A DNA stretch of 44,836 nt, taken from positions 1-44,836 of the forward strand of contig SCQV01000007.1 in NCBI GenBank assembly GCA_004299085.1, read 5' to 3'. Numbering within the stretch: position 1 is the stretch's first letter; every line of letters starts with the position of its first letter. The notes under the pieces were generated by a model. It made no database searches and was not told the DNA's origin. It saw nothing but the letters and a program-made list of their open reading frames with translations. The DNA is from Chitinophagaceae bacterium (lineage in GTDB: Bacteria > Bacteroidota > Bacteroidia > Chitinophagales > Chitinophagaceae). Shown here piece by piece: positions 34,726-42,362 of this stretch. The position numbers and the translations under genes were made by a program.

Positions 34726-34799
34726 TGGATCTTACCGGATTCGAACCGGTGACCTCTTCCATGTCAAGGAAGCACTCTAACCAACTGAGCTAAAGATCC
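34726..34799 (-). tRNA. tRNA-Val (GAC)
   Basis: A complete cloverleaf read leftward. The acceptor GGATCTT/AAGATCC is perfect with discriminator A. The D arm is GCTC/GAGT with one G-U pair. The anticodon arm CTTCC-TTGACAT-GGAAG gives anticodon GAC. The T arm is ACCGG-TTCGAAT-CCGGT. No CCA is encoded, as for the other tRNA here. All stems are intact, so it looks functional. It lies antisense between two tra genes, a very unusual place for a valine tRNA. Confidence 0.95.
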
Positions 34800-34842
34800 A
34801 AAACAGGGACGAAAATAATCAAGAGCGGCAAAAAAGAAAAAT

Positions 34843-35487
34843 ATGATGAAAAGAATTTGTTTATATATCATTTTGTTAGGAGCGATAAATTTTTGTAACC
34901 AGGCGAACGCCCAGGACCAGGAGATTGAGCAACTGATTCTGGATGTACAGAAACTATCGCAGTTCAAGCAAATCCTTAGCGATATGAAAACGGCTTATAC
35001 AGTTATCATGCAAGGCTATACAACTGTGCGGGATTTGTCGCAGGGCGATTTCGATCTGCACAAAGCATTCCTGGACGGATTGATGGCCATTAGCCCTGCG
35101 GTCAGGAACTATAAGAAAGCTGCCGACATTGTTTCCATGCAATTGGAAATGCTTAAGGAATATCATTCTGCTTTCAACCGGTTTAAATCCAGCGACCTAT
35201 TCAATCCTGATGAACTGGTATATATCGGCAAAGTGTACAATAGTTTATTAGATGTAACGCTTAAAAACATCAGCGACTTAACGACAGTTATTACCGCCAA
35301 TCAATTAAGGATGTCCGATGCAGAAAGGCTTGCGGCAATTGATAGGCTCTACGACGATACGTTGGATAAGCTGACTTTCCTTCGTTCATTCAACAACAAT
35401 ACTTCCATGTTGGCATTGCAAAGGCAAAAGGAGATGAACGAAGCAAAAGCGTTACAGGAAGATTACGGAGAACCTCCGGTTCCTTAA
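34843..35487 (+). CDS. TraI-like / TerB-annotated conjugal transfer protein, paralogue 3
   Basis: A 214-residue exported helical protein. The signal peptide ends near residue 22 (NQANAQ). The family segment FKQILSDMKTAYTVIMQGYTTVRDLSQGDFDLHKAFLD aligns with paralogue 2's KKGYGIVSDGLNFIGDLKGGKFNL, and the MSDAERLAAIDRLYDD helix is shared. It lies across the antisense tRNA-Val from paralogue 2 and about 95 bases before TraJ. Probably a periplasmic part of the mating-pair apparatus; three such genes in a row suggest duplication and specialisation. Confidence 0.82.
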   Translation: MMKRICLYIILLGAINFCNQANAQDQEIEQLILDVQKLSQFKQILSDMKTAYTVIMQGYTTVRDLSQGDFDLHKAFLDGLMAISPAVRNYKKAADIVSMQLEMLKEYHSAFNRFKSSDLFNPDELVYIGKVYNSLLDVTLKNISDLTTVITANQLRMSDAERLAAIDRLYDDTLDKLTFLRSFNNNTSMLALQRQKEMNEAKALQEDYGEPPVP

Positions 35488-35580
35488 GAGCTTCCTCAAT
35501 TCCTGCAAGATGGAGATGGACGAGAGATAGTTTTTGGAATGTTTTGGTAATAGAATTGTGAAGAAGAAATTTTCAAAAAT

Positions 35581-36840
35581 ATGGCGATGAAAAATAGAGG
35601 TGTACGGGTCTTATTATTTGCAGTGTTGGGAATAGCCATTCCAAACCTTGTGTTTGCACAGGACGGCAGTAGTGCACTTGCCGGGGATATACAAGGCTTG
35701 CACAGCGTGCTTGACCAGCTCTATAATGAGATGATTCCTATGTGTGGCCAACTCATTGGCGTGGGTAGAGCATTAGCAGCCTTTGCGGCGCTGTGGTATA
35801 TCGCCGCAAGAGTGTGGAGGCATATCGCTAATGCTGAACCTGTTGATTTTTATCCGTTGTTAAGACCATTCGTTATAGGCTTTGCCATTTTGATTTTTCC
35901 TTCTGTTATCAGTATGATGAATGGTGTGTTACAACCGATCGTTACCGGAACGGCAAGTATGGTTACCAACTCTGATGAAGCGGTAGCCGCTTTACTCAAA
36001 GCTAAAGCGGACGCTGTGAAGCAAACAAATGCCTGGCAAATGTATGTAGGCGAAAGTGGCAACGGCGATAGGGATAAATGGTATAAATATACACATCCTG
36101 GCGAAGACCCTTCAAACGAAGGTGTTTTTGAAGGTATCGGCGACGATATCAAGTTTGCGATGGCAAAGGAATCCTATAGCTTTCGTAATTCAATAAAGGA
36201 ATGGATGAGCGAGGTCTTGCAGGTTTTATTTGCCGCGGCTTCTTTATGTATCAATACTATCCGAACGTTTAATCTTATCATTTTAGCGATACTCGGCCCA
36301 ATCGTCTTCGGGCTTGGTGTCTTCGATGGATTTCACTTCACGATTAGGCATTGGCTGGCGCGTTATATCAATGTATTCTTGTGGCTGCCTGTGGCCAACA
36401 TCTTCGGCGCGGTGATTGGGAAGATACAGGAAAATATGCTGAAGATTGATCTGGCGCAGATTCAATCATCAGGTGATACATTCTTCAGCAGTACGGATAT
36501 GGGCTATCTCATCTTTATGATAATTGGCATCATCGGTTATTTCACGGTTCCCTCTATCGCAGGACATATCATGCACGTAGGCGGCGGGGACGCCATCAAT
36601 AGCAAAGCGACCGCGCTCGCAGGCGGTGTGGCAGGCGGAGCTGTTGCAGGGGCAATAACCGGAGGTGCTGCCGGAATCGGTGCTGCGGGCACTGCTATAA
36701 AAAATCTTGCAAATGCACCGAACGATTTTAAATCGGGTTATAACCAGGAGAGCACCGGCAAAGGCTTCGGGGCATCTATGGGCAGCGCATATGGCGGTGC
36801 GAGCGATTATATGAAGAACAAGTTAAGCGGCAACGATTGA
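35581..36840 (+). CDS. traJ: Conjugative transposon protein TraJ (VirB6-like)
   Basis: A 419-residue inner-membrane channel protein. A signal-like first hydrophobic segment (about 8-26) is followed by AGDIQGLHSVLDQLYNEMIPMCGQLI and several further segments (about 60-75, 100-118, 218-240, 262-285, 310-330). LPVANIFGAVIGKIQENM is a typical TraJ block. The C-terminal 80 residues are rich in Gly and Ala (GGVAGGAVAGAITGGAAG). VirB6-type proteins form the inner-membrane route for DNA. Next is TraK after 55 bases, in usual tra order. Confidence 0.92.
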   Translation: MAMKNRGVRVLLFAVLGIAIPNLVFAQDGSSALAGDIQGLHSVLDQLYNEMIPMCGQLIGVGRALAAFAALWYIAARVWRHIANAEPVDFYPLLRPFVIGFAILIFPSVISMMNGVLQPIVTGTASMVTNSDEAVAALLKAKADAVKQTNAWQMYVGESGNGDRDKWYKYTHPGEDPSNEGVFEGIGDDIKFAMAKESYSFRNSIKEWMSEVLQVLFAAASLCINTIRTFNLIILAILGPIVFGLGVFDGFHFTIRHWLARYINVFLWLPVANIFGAVIGKIQENMLKIDLAQIQSSGDTFFSSTDMGYLIFMIIGIIGYFTVPSIAGHIMHVGGGDAINSKATALAGGVAGGAVAGAITGGAAGIGAAGTAIKNLANAPNDFKSGYNQESTGKGFGASMGSAYGGASDYMKNKLSGND

Positions 36841-36895
36841 AAACCGATAGTATAGCTAAATATTACATAATACATCTAAAATCATAAATAAAGGT

Positions 36896-37513
36896 ATGTT
36901 TCAGAAAATGAAAAATATAAATACGGCTTTTAGGTATATGCGGCTGTTCACTATGCTGGTAGTAACAGGAAGTGTTTTGCTCGATGGTTTTGTTTTCTAC
37001 AAAAGTTATAAACTGGCAAATGCAATGCAGAATAAAGTGTATGTGTTAGCCAACGGTAAAGCCATTGAGGCTTTTTCCTCCGTAAGAAAGGATAACCTTA
37101 TAGTAGAAGCCAAAGATCATATCAAAAGGTTTCATGAATACTTCTTTACGTTGGCGCCCGATGACGGGCAGATTAAATCTACTATTCGTAAAGCGCTTTA
37201 TCTCGCAGACGGCTCAGCAAAAAACATCTATGACGATTTGCAGGAAAACAATTATTACTCGCAGATGATTTCAGGGAACGTCAGCCAGGATATTACCATA
37301 GACAGTATAAGGTTGAATACTGACATTTATCCTTTTTACTTCCGTTGTTACGGCACGGAAAAAATTACTCGCCCGGTGAGCATTACCTACCGGAACTTAA
37401 TTACAGAGGGCTATTTACGCGAAATCCCGCGCAGCGATAATAACCCGCACGGGTTTTTAATTGAGCGGTGGAATATTTTGGAAAACAAGGATTTGAAAAC
37501 AGTTGGGAGATAA
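36896..37513 (+). CDS. traK: Conjugative transposon protein TraK (VirB8-like)
   Basis: A 205-residue bitopic membrane protein. One N-terminal membrane segment (about 18-36) is followed by a periplasmic domain with the TraK pattern: KDHIKRFHEYFFTLAPDD and later IDSIRLNTDIYPFYFRCYG. It is expected to bridge the inner-membrane and core complexes of the transfer apparatus. MKNIN five codons downstream is a possible alternative start. Order TraJ-K-L-M-N is conserved. Confidence 0.93.
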   Translation: MFQKMKNINTAFRYMRLFTMLVVTGSVLLDGFVFYKSYKLANAMQNKVYVLANGKAIEAFSSVRKDNLIVEAKDHIKRFHEYFFTLAPDDGQIKSTIRKALYLADGSAKNIYDDLQENNYYSQMISGNVSQDITIDSIRLNTDIYPFYFRCYGTEKITRPVSITYRNLITEGYLREIPRSDNNPHGFLIERWNILENKDLKTVGR

Positions 37514-37551
37514 TTAGTAATTAAAAATGAAGAATTAATAATTCAAGAACC

Positions 37552-37950
37552 ATGTTCAAAATATTTAAAAGGCGGAAAGATAACCCAGCATTGACTTTCG
37601 GTGTGATGCAGTATATAAGCGAAGCTGTTGAGCGAGGCCAAAGAAAGATAGCCGGTTACTTAAACGGAAAGACAAAAGGTTTCAGCAAAAAGAAATGGAT
37701 GCTATCCTTATGCGGATTTTGTCTGATGTTCGGAGGAGTATCCTTCATCATTTTTTGTAACAGTATAGAGAATGAACAGCCGCAAAGAGAAAACAAGTTT
37801 TATCCTCAAAGCATTACGATTCCTTCATCTGTGTTGCAACAAGACAGAGCGTGGGACAGTTTAAAAATACTCGAAGAAATTTATACGCATCGCAACGATA
37901 ACGCAATAAAAATAAAAGAGGATTCGGTAAATAATATTCATAATCATTAA
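37552..37950 (+). CDS. TraL-like conjugative transfer protein (DUF3989-type)
   Basis: A 132-residue protein with a basic cytoplasmic N-terminus and one membrane segment (about 49-69, MLSLCGFCLMFGGVSFIIF), then a short periplasmic tail. This layout, and the position between TraK and TraM, fit TraL/DUF3989, a small accessory in Bacteroidota conjugation. Sequence resemblance alone is weak, so the call leans on gene order. The next start is only ten bases away. Confidence 0.75.
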   Translation: MFKIFKRRKDNPALTFGVMQYISEAVERGQRKIAGYLNGKTKGFSKKKWMLSLCGFCLMFGGVSFIIFCNSIENEQPQRENKFYPQSITIPSSVLQQDRAWDSLKILEEIYTHRNDNAIKIKEDSVNNIHNH

Positions 37951-37960
37951 AAAATTAGTT

Positions 37961-39253
37961 ATGAGGCAAGAGATGAATGCAATGAATGATTTGAGATTGA
38001 AACGGCAAAGAAAATTTTTATTATTCCTGCCGGTAATTGTCATTCCTTTTATGACCCTGCTGTTCTGGTCGGCAGGGATTGTGGGAAAGGCTGATGCAAA
38101 GCCGACAAATAATACGAAGCAAACAGCTTTTAATTTTCACCTGCCGGCTGCAAGGCAGGCAAAGGACAGCAACTGGAACAAAATGCAGTATTATGCGCAG
38201 GCAGCGAAGGATTCGGAAAAGCTGCGTTCGTTGATGCAAGGCTACGGCAATGACAGCGGTGCAGGCAATACAGACCGCAACAATGTTTCGGGAATAACTG
38301 CAAGTGCAGACCCTAAAGAAAAAATGATAGAAGAAAAAATAGCTGCATTGAATAAAAAGCTCAATGCGCCGGTTGAATCCATTCCTGAAAATTCCTCTTA
38401 TGCCAATGAAATCCCAGACCCGCCAGCGACAGAGAAGCGGGCAGCGTTGGAAAGAATGCAGGAATTGCAACAATGGGCTTCGCAGCCTTCTTCTTTGGAT
38501 AATGAGAAAGATACAAAGCAGTCCGACCCGGAATTGGATAAGTTGGACGGAATGCTCAACAAAGTATTGGATATACAGCATCCTGAAAGAGTACAACAGC
38601 AGTTGCAACAAGAATCTGAAAAAAATAAAGAATTGGTGTATCCGGTGCTGATGAAAAACAACAGCATAGATATTTCTTTATTAAGAAATGTTCAGGATAC
38701 CGCTTCAAGAAAAAAGTTGATTGTATCAACCAATAACCATTTTTACGGGTTGAATGAAGATGCAAGCACTATTACAACTATCAACACCATTCCCGCTGAA
38801 ATACCCGAAGAACAAGTTTTGATAAACGGAGCGATAGTCAAACTGCAATTGTTGGACAATGTATATATACGCGGCACATTGGTTCCTAAAAATCAATTGC
38901 TTTACGGTGTGGCAAGTTTGAAAGGTGAACGCCTGAATATTGATATTAGTTCCATCGGCTATAATGGGCAAATCCTGCCTGTTGCCTTATCGGCCTATGA
39001 TTTGGACGGGCAGCAGGGCTTATACATACCCGGCACTATCACCCGGGATGTCGCCAAACAATCAGCAGACCAAGGTATTGAAACCTTAGATATGGGAACA
39101 TATAATACTACACTCGGTGCACAAGCTGCATCGGCAGGCATACAAGCTGCTAAGCAACTCATCGGCAAAAAAATAAAGCTCGTGAAAATTACAGTCAGAA
39201 GTGGCTATAAGGTTTGGCTTCGGGATATGAATGATAAAACAATTAAAAATTAG
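37961..39253 (+). CDS. traM: Conjugative transposon protein TraM (VirB10-like)
   Basis: A 430-residue core-complex protein. There is one N-terminal membrane segment (about 20-40, LLFLPVIVIPFMTLLFW), then a long, low-complexity, Gln- and Glu-rich periplasmic linker (about 50-240). The conserved C-terminal domain (about 270-425) contains VLINGAIVKLQLLDNVYIRG, LYGVASLKGERLNIDISSI and DQGIETLDMG. VirB10-type proteins span both membranes. The linker has typical TraM elements such as DPKEKMIEEKIAALNKKLN. Confidence 0.93.
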   Translation: MRQEMNAMNDLRLKRQRKFLLFLPVIVIPFMTLLFWSAGIVGKADAKPTNNTKQTAFNFHLPAARQAKDSNWNKMQYYAQAAKDSEKLRSLMQGYGNDSGAGNTDRNNVSGITASADPKEKMIEEKIAALNKKLNAPVESIPENSSYANEIPDPPATEKRAALERMQELQQWASQPSSLDNEKDTKQSDPELDKLDGMLNKVLDIQHPERVQQQLQQESEKNKELVYPVLMKNNSIDISLLRNVQDTASRKKLIVSTNNHFYGLNEDASTITTINTIPAEIPEEQVLINGAIVKLQLLDNVYIRGTLVPKNQLLYGVASLKGERLNIDISSIGYNGQILPVALSAYDLDGQQGLYIPGTITRDVAKQSADQGIETLDMGTYNTTLGAQAASAGIQAAKQLIGKKIKLVKITVRSGYKVWLRDMNDKTIKN

Positions 39254-39277
39254 TAATTAACGATAAAATTCAAAGAA

Positions 39278-40141
39278 ATGAAAAGTGTAGTAAAGGTTTT
39301 TGTGATGATGATTTTTTCATTCGGATTGATTTACACAGAACAAGTCAACGCTCAGGAATTGCAAGACAACAAAACGGATACAACTATCGGTTTGTATCAT
39401 CTGGAATTAAGCGATAACAAGACGACCAATCTAATTTTTCCTTATGCCGTTAAGAGTGTGGACAGGGGTAGCGCAGATGTGATTGCACAGGTGGTGCAGG
39501 GCTTTGGGAATGTATTACAATTAAAAGCGAATGTTGCGGGCTTCAAACAAACCAATATCACGGTGATTACTTCGGACGGAAAGTTTTATTCTTTTCTTGC
39601 TGACTATAACACCAATCCGAAATCGTTGAACCTTTCTTTTGTTGGAAGCGATAGTGAAAATACGGCGCATTTAAAAAGCTTCGCCTTGCCTGATGACTAT
39701 TATAATGAAGCTATTTTGAATGCAGATGCTGTAAGCATCCTTTCAGCCAAATCTTTTTTATCCAGGCATACTATCAATGAACAAATGAAGCTAAGGTTGG
39801 AGGGTATTTACCTGAAAGCCGGTTTGATGTGGTTTAAACTAAGCATCCACAATCAATCACAGGTTGGTTTTGACGTGGACAATATTTCTTTTTCCGTAGT
39901 GGATAAGAAACAAGTCAAGCGTACCGCAAGGCAGGAAATTTTGTTGCAACCTACCTTTACAAAATCAGTGGAAGTAATACAAGGCAATACAACTAAAGAA
40001 CTCGTCTTTGGATTTAAGCCGTTCACACTTACATCCGCAAAGCGATTGAAAATACAAATCAGTGAAAAATCAGGCGGCAGAAAATTAATCCTGCTTGTCA
40101 AAGCAAAGAAGCTGTTGCGTGCAAGATTGCAGAAAACATAA
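39278..40141 (+). CDS. traN: Conjugative transposon protein TraN (VirB9-like, DUF4138)
   Basis: A 287-residue exported protein. The signal peptide ends near residue 26 (QVNAQ). LELSDNKTTNLIFPYAVKSVDRGS is the DUF4138 opening, in which a strand binds the VirB10-like partner. The end of the frame matches the family with LVFGFKPFTLTSAKRLKIQISEKSGGRKL. TraN forms the outer ring of the core complex. TraO, which usually follows, is absent: the next gene is a methyltransferase. Confidence 0.93.
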   Translation: MKSVVKVFVMMIFSFGLIYTEQVNAQELQDNKTDTTIGLYHLELSDNKTTNLIFPYAVKSVDRGSADVIAQVVQGFGNVLQLKANVAGFKQTNITVITSDGKFYSFLADYNTNPKSLNLSFVGSDSENTAHLKSFALPDDYYNEAILNADAVSILSAKSFLSRHTINEQMKLRLEGIYLKAGLMWFKLSIHNQSQVGFDVDNISFSVVDKKQVKRTARQEILLQPTFTKSVEVIQGNTTKELVFGFKPFTLTSAKRLKIQISEKSGGRKLILLVKAKKLLRARLQKT

Positions 40142-40206
40142 CAACGAAAAAAGCAGAATGTCCGCTTAAAAAAACAAAAGCATCAATCGAAAATGTTGTG
40201 GTGAAG

Positions 40207-40794
40207 ATGGAACAGGAGAAAAAGTTATACAGCATTATTTATGCAGACCCGCCGTGGAAATATGCTTATTCCAGCAATAACCCGACGAATGGCTGCGCCA
40301 GCCTTCACTATAATGTGCAGACGCTGGATTACTTAAAAGCAATGGACATCCCGTCCATCTGTGCAAAAGACAGCGTGCTGCTGATGTGGGCAACTTTTCC
40401 TTTTCTGGTAGAAGCCTTGGAACTCGGTAAGGCCTGGGGCTTTTATTTCCGGACGGTGGCTTTTACCTGGGTAAAGCTGTATAAACACAGCTACCGTCCT
40501 GTTGTCGGTCTTGGCCATTATACCCGCGCCAACGCGGAAATCGTATTGCTGTTCAGAAAGGGAAAACCTTTAAAGCGCGTGTCCAACAAAGTGGAGCAGG
40601 TGTTGATTTCTAAAGCAGGCAGGCATTCCCAAAAGCCGGCGGAAATCAGGGAAAGGATTGTACAACTGTTCGGCGATTTACCGAGAGTAGAATTATTCGC
40701 CAGAAGCCGCAAAGGTTTTTTCCCCGATTACGAGTATGCCGGCTGGGATGTGTTTGGTGATGAAGCCAATCATTCGATTGATTTTCCAGAATGA
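40207..40794 (+). CDS. MT-A70-family adenine-N6 methyltransferase
   Basis: A 195-residue methyltransferase. The catalytic motif DPPW is at residues 14-17 (IIYADPPWKYA). Following blocks are LLMWATFPFLVEAL, the AdoMet-related NAEIVLLFRKGK and HSQKPAEIRERIVQLFGDLPRVELFAR. In phages and plasmids such small enzymes methylate adenine in DNA, often to evade restriction. The track begins at a GTG three codons earlier; I prefer the ATG. It lies where TraO would normally be, with no endonuclease gene alongside, so it is a solitary methylase. Function in the recipient strand's protection is inference. Confidence 0.88.
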   Translation: MEQEKKLYSIIYADPPWKYAYSSNNPTNGCASLHYNVQTLDYLKAMDIPSICAKDSVLLMWATFPFLVEALELGKAWGFYFRTVAFTWVKLYKHSYRPVVGLGHYTRANAEIVLLFRKGKPLKRVSNKVEQVLISKAGRHSQKPAEIRERIVQLFGDLPRVELFARSRKGFFPDYEYAGWDVFGDEANHSIDFPE

Positions 40795-40828
40795 AAAAAA
40801 GGTTCTATTAATTTAAAAAAATGAAGTT

Positions 40829-41791
40829 ATGAAAAAAGATGAAATGGTTTTTAACGAAAACCAGTTTAAGCGAGTGGGTATGTTGGAAGCATTTACTCCG
40901 GAGGTCAAGGAACAGATGGAAAAGGGAGTACTCTTGATAGAAAAGAAGTATCAAAAGGATTTTGATGAGGAGCATAATACTGCCACTTTATATTTAAGAA
41001 AAGGGGGCGAATCCAGCAGGTATTTTCTGAACAAATTCGATATGGAGTTCAACAAGGAAGGCCAGGAAGTAAAGAAGCAAACGTTTTACCTTACCCCTCC
41101 AAAGCCAAAAGAATTGGAAGACGGTGTCAAACAAAAGGTGGCGCCTCCGGTCAAATACACGTTGAAAATGGCCGCTAACCTGATGGCGGGGCGTCCGGTA
41201 TTTGTATCCCGTGTCAGCGCTGAAGGAAAAGAATATACGGAGTGGGAGCGTATCAATTTTAAAAAGCAATTGCCCAACGGGAATTTTGAAATAAAGCGCT
41301 ATAATGAAAATTACGGATTCGACCTGGACAAGGTATTAAAGGGTTATTCCATTCTGGAGTTGAACACACCGCAATACGAAATATCCTTAAAGGAATCGCT
41401 TTACAGGGGCAACCTTCAATTGGCCACTTTTGAATCAAAGGACGATACTACTGAAAGGTTTTATGTTTCCCCCAACATTACCGGCAGTTCACTGCATGTT
41501 TATGATGAGCATAAGAACGAGCTGTCATTAGAGAAGCTCATGGAAAAGGGTTACATCAAACCCGAACTTGCCGAAAAGTTGAAGCAGGAAAGACCTAAAG
41601 AAAAATTTAGCCAACAAGATAAACAGGAACAGGGCTCCTTATCTAAGCCGGTTTTAAAAGAAAGGGCAGTAAGGAATATTAAACCTAACAGGCAAGCCAC
41701 GCAGCAACGGCGATCGGACTCAAAAAAAGAAGCATCAGAAAATATGTCTCAAAAAAAAACAATAGCACGGAAGAAGCATAAAATCCATTAG
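40829..41791 (+). CDS. DUF3945-like conjugative-element protein
   Basis: A 320-residue soluble, charged protein. YTLKMAANLMAGRPVFVSRV, WERINFKKQLPNGNFEIKRY and NYGFDLDKVLKGYSI resemble the DUF3945 repeats of proteins common near the ends of Bacteroidota mobile elements, often combined with DUF4099. A Lys/Arg/Gln-rich tail (about 250-320) suggests nucleic-acid contact. Its function is unknown. The call is by resemblance to the family's style; there is no catalytic motif I recognise. Confidence 0.7.
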   Translation: MKKDEMVFNENQFKRVGMLEAFTPEVKEQMEKGVLLIEKKYQKDFDEEHNTATLYLRKGGESSRYFLNKFDMEFNKEGQEVKKQTFYLTPPKPKELEDGVKQKVAPPVKYTLKMAANLMAGRPVFVSRVSAEGKEYTEWERINFKKQLPNGNFEIKRYNENYGFDLDKVLKGYSILELNTPQYEISLKESLYRGNLQLATFESKDDTTERFYVSPNITGSSLHVYDEHKNELSLEKLMEKGYIKPELAEKLKQERPKEKFSQQDKQEQGSLSKPVLKERAVRNIKPNRQATQQRRSDSKKEASENMSQKKTIARKKHKIH

Positions 41792-41861
41792 CGCTTTAGT
41801 TGTTTTGAGTCATCTGTAGATAGATAATTTAGAAGTATTAAATTATTAAAAATGGTATTGC

Positions 41862-42176
41862 ATGGAAAAGGAAGAAGTGGTTCTTAATAATGAGGAAAAT
41901 ACTCTGGAAAAAACATTGTTTTTATTTATGGCAAAAGCGGAAGACGACCCAAGATTGGGGCCGCCACATATAAGTTTGTATTTATCCCTTCTGTTGCAAT
42001 TTAAAAAGCAGGGATGTGTGAATCCTATATCAGTTTTTTCAAAGTCATTAAGATCTACAGCAAAAATTGCGGCAAGAGTAACATATCAGAAGTGTATTCA
42101 CGAATTAAAGGAATATGGGTATATAGATTATCATCCATCTTATAATCACACCTTGGGGAATCTATTTTGGGTATAA
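41862..42176 (+). CDS. Small possible winged-helix protein of the mobile element
   Basis: A 104-residue protein. The C-terminal part has the look of a winged helix common upstream of recombinases in Bacteroidota elements: KIAARVTYQKCIHELKEYGYIDYHPSYN, where the helix is followed by a wing. HISLYLSLLLQF could be the first helix. I do not know a named family. It may control the recombinase or transfer genes. It ends about 180 bases before the recombinase gene. Confidence 0.6.
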   Translation: MEKEEVVLNNEENTLEKTLFLFMAKAEDDPRLGPPHISLYLSLLLQFKKQGCVNPISVFSKSLRSTAKIAARVTYQKCIHELKEYGYIDYHPSYNHTLGNLFWV

Positions 42177-42281
42177 TTTAAAAGTAGTCAAGAAGCAAAA
42201 ATTCAGCCCAACATATAAATAAAATATATATACGGTTTTACGACAAAATGCTATTCTTTTTAGCAATTCAAAATATTGGAG

Positions 42282-42362
42282 ATGAAGCAGGGTGAAAAAG
42301 AGTTTATAGATTTGTTAGCGTCAATAATTGTAGAAATCATTTTAAAAAAACTTACATCATGA
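42282..42362 (+). CDS. 26-residue ORF translationally coupled to the recombinase
   Basis: Too short for the ORF track. It begins with ATG shortly after GGAG, encodes MKQGEKEFIDLLASIIVEII and a basic end, and its TGA overlaps the recombinase ATG (ATGA). Small helical frames like this stand before recombinases in other Bacteroidota elements as I recall. Overlap suggests translational coupling controlling recombinase amount. It could also be only a leader peptide. Confidence 0.6.
   Translation: MKQGEKEFIDLLASIIVEIILKKLTS

Noticed and set aside
34080-35487. Tellurite-resistance (TerB) function
   Set aside because: Such labels are common in annotations, but the proteins are exported and sit in a tra operon; no other ter genes are present.
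38021-38611. 196-residue leftward ORF inside traM
   Set aside because: Shadow of the Gln/Glu-rich TraM linker; the sense frame has clear TraM domains.
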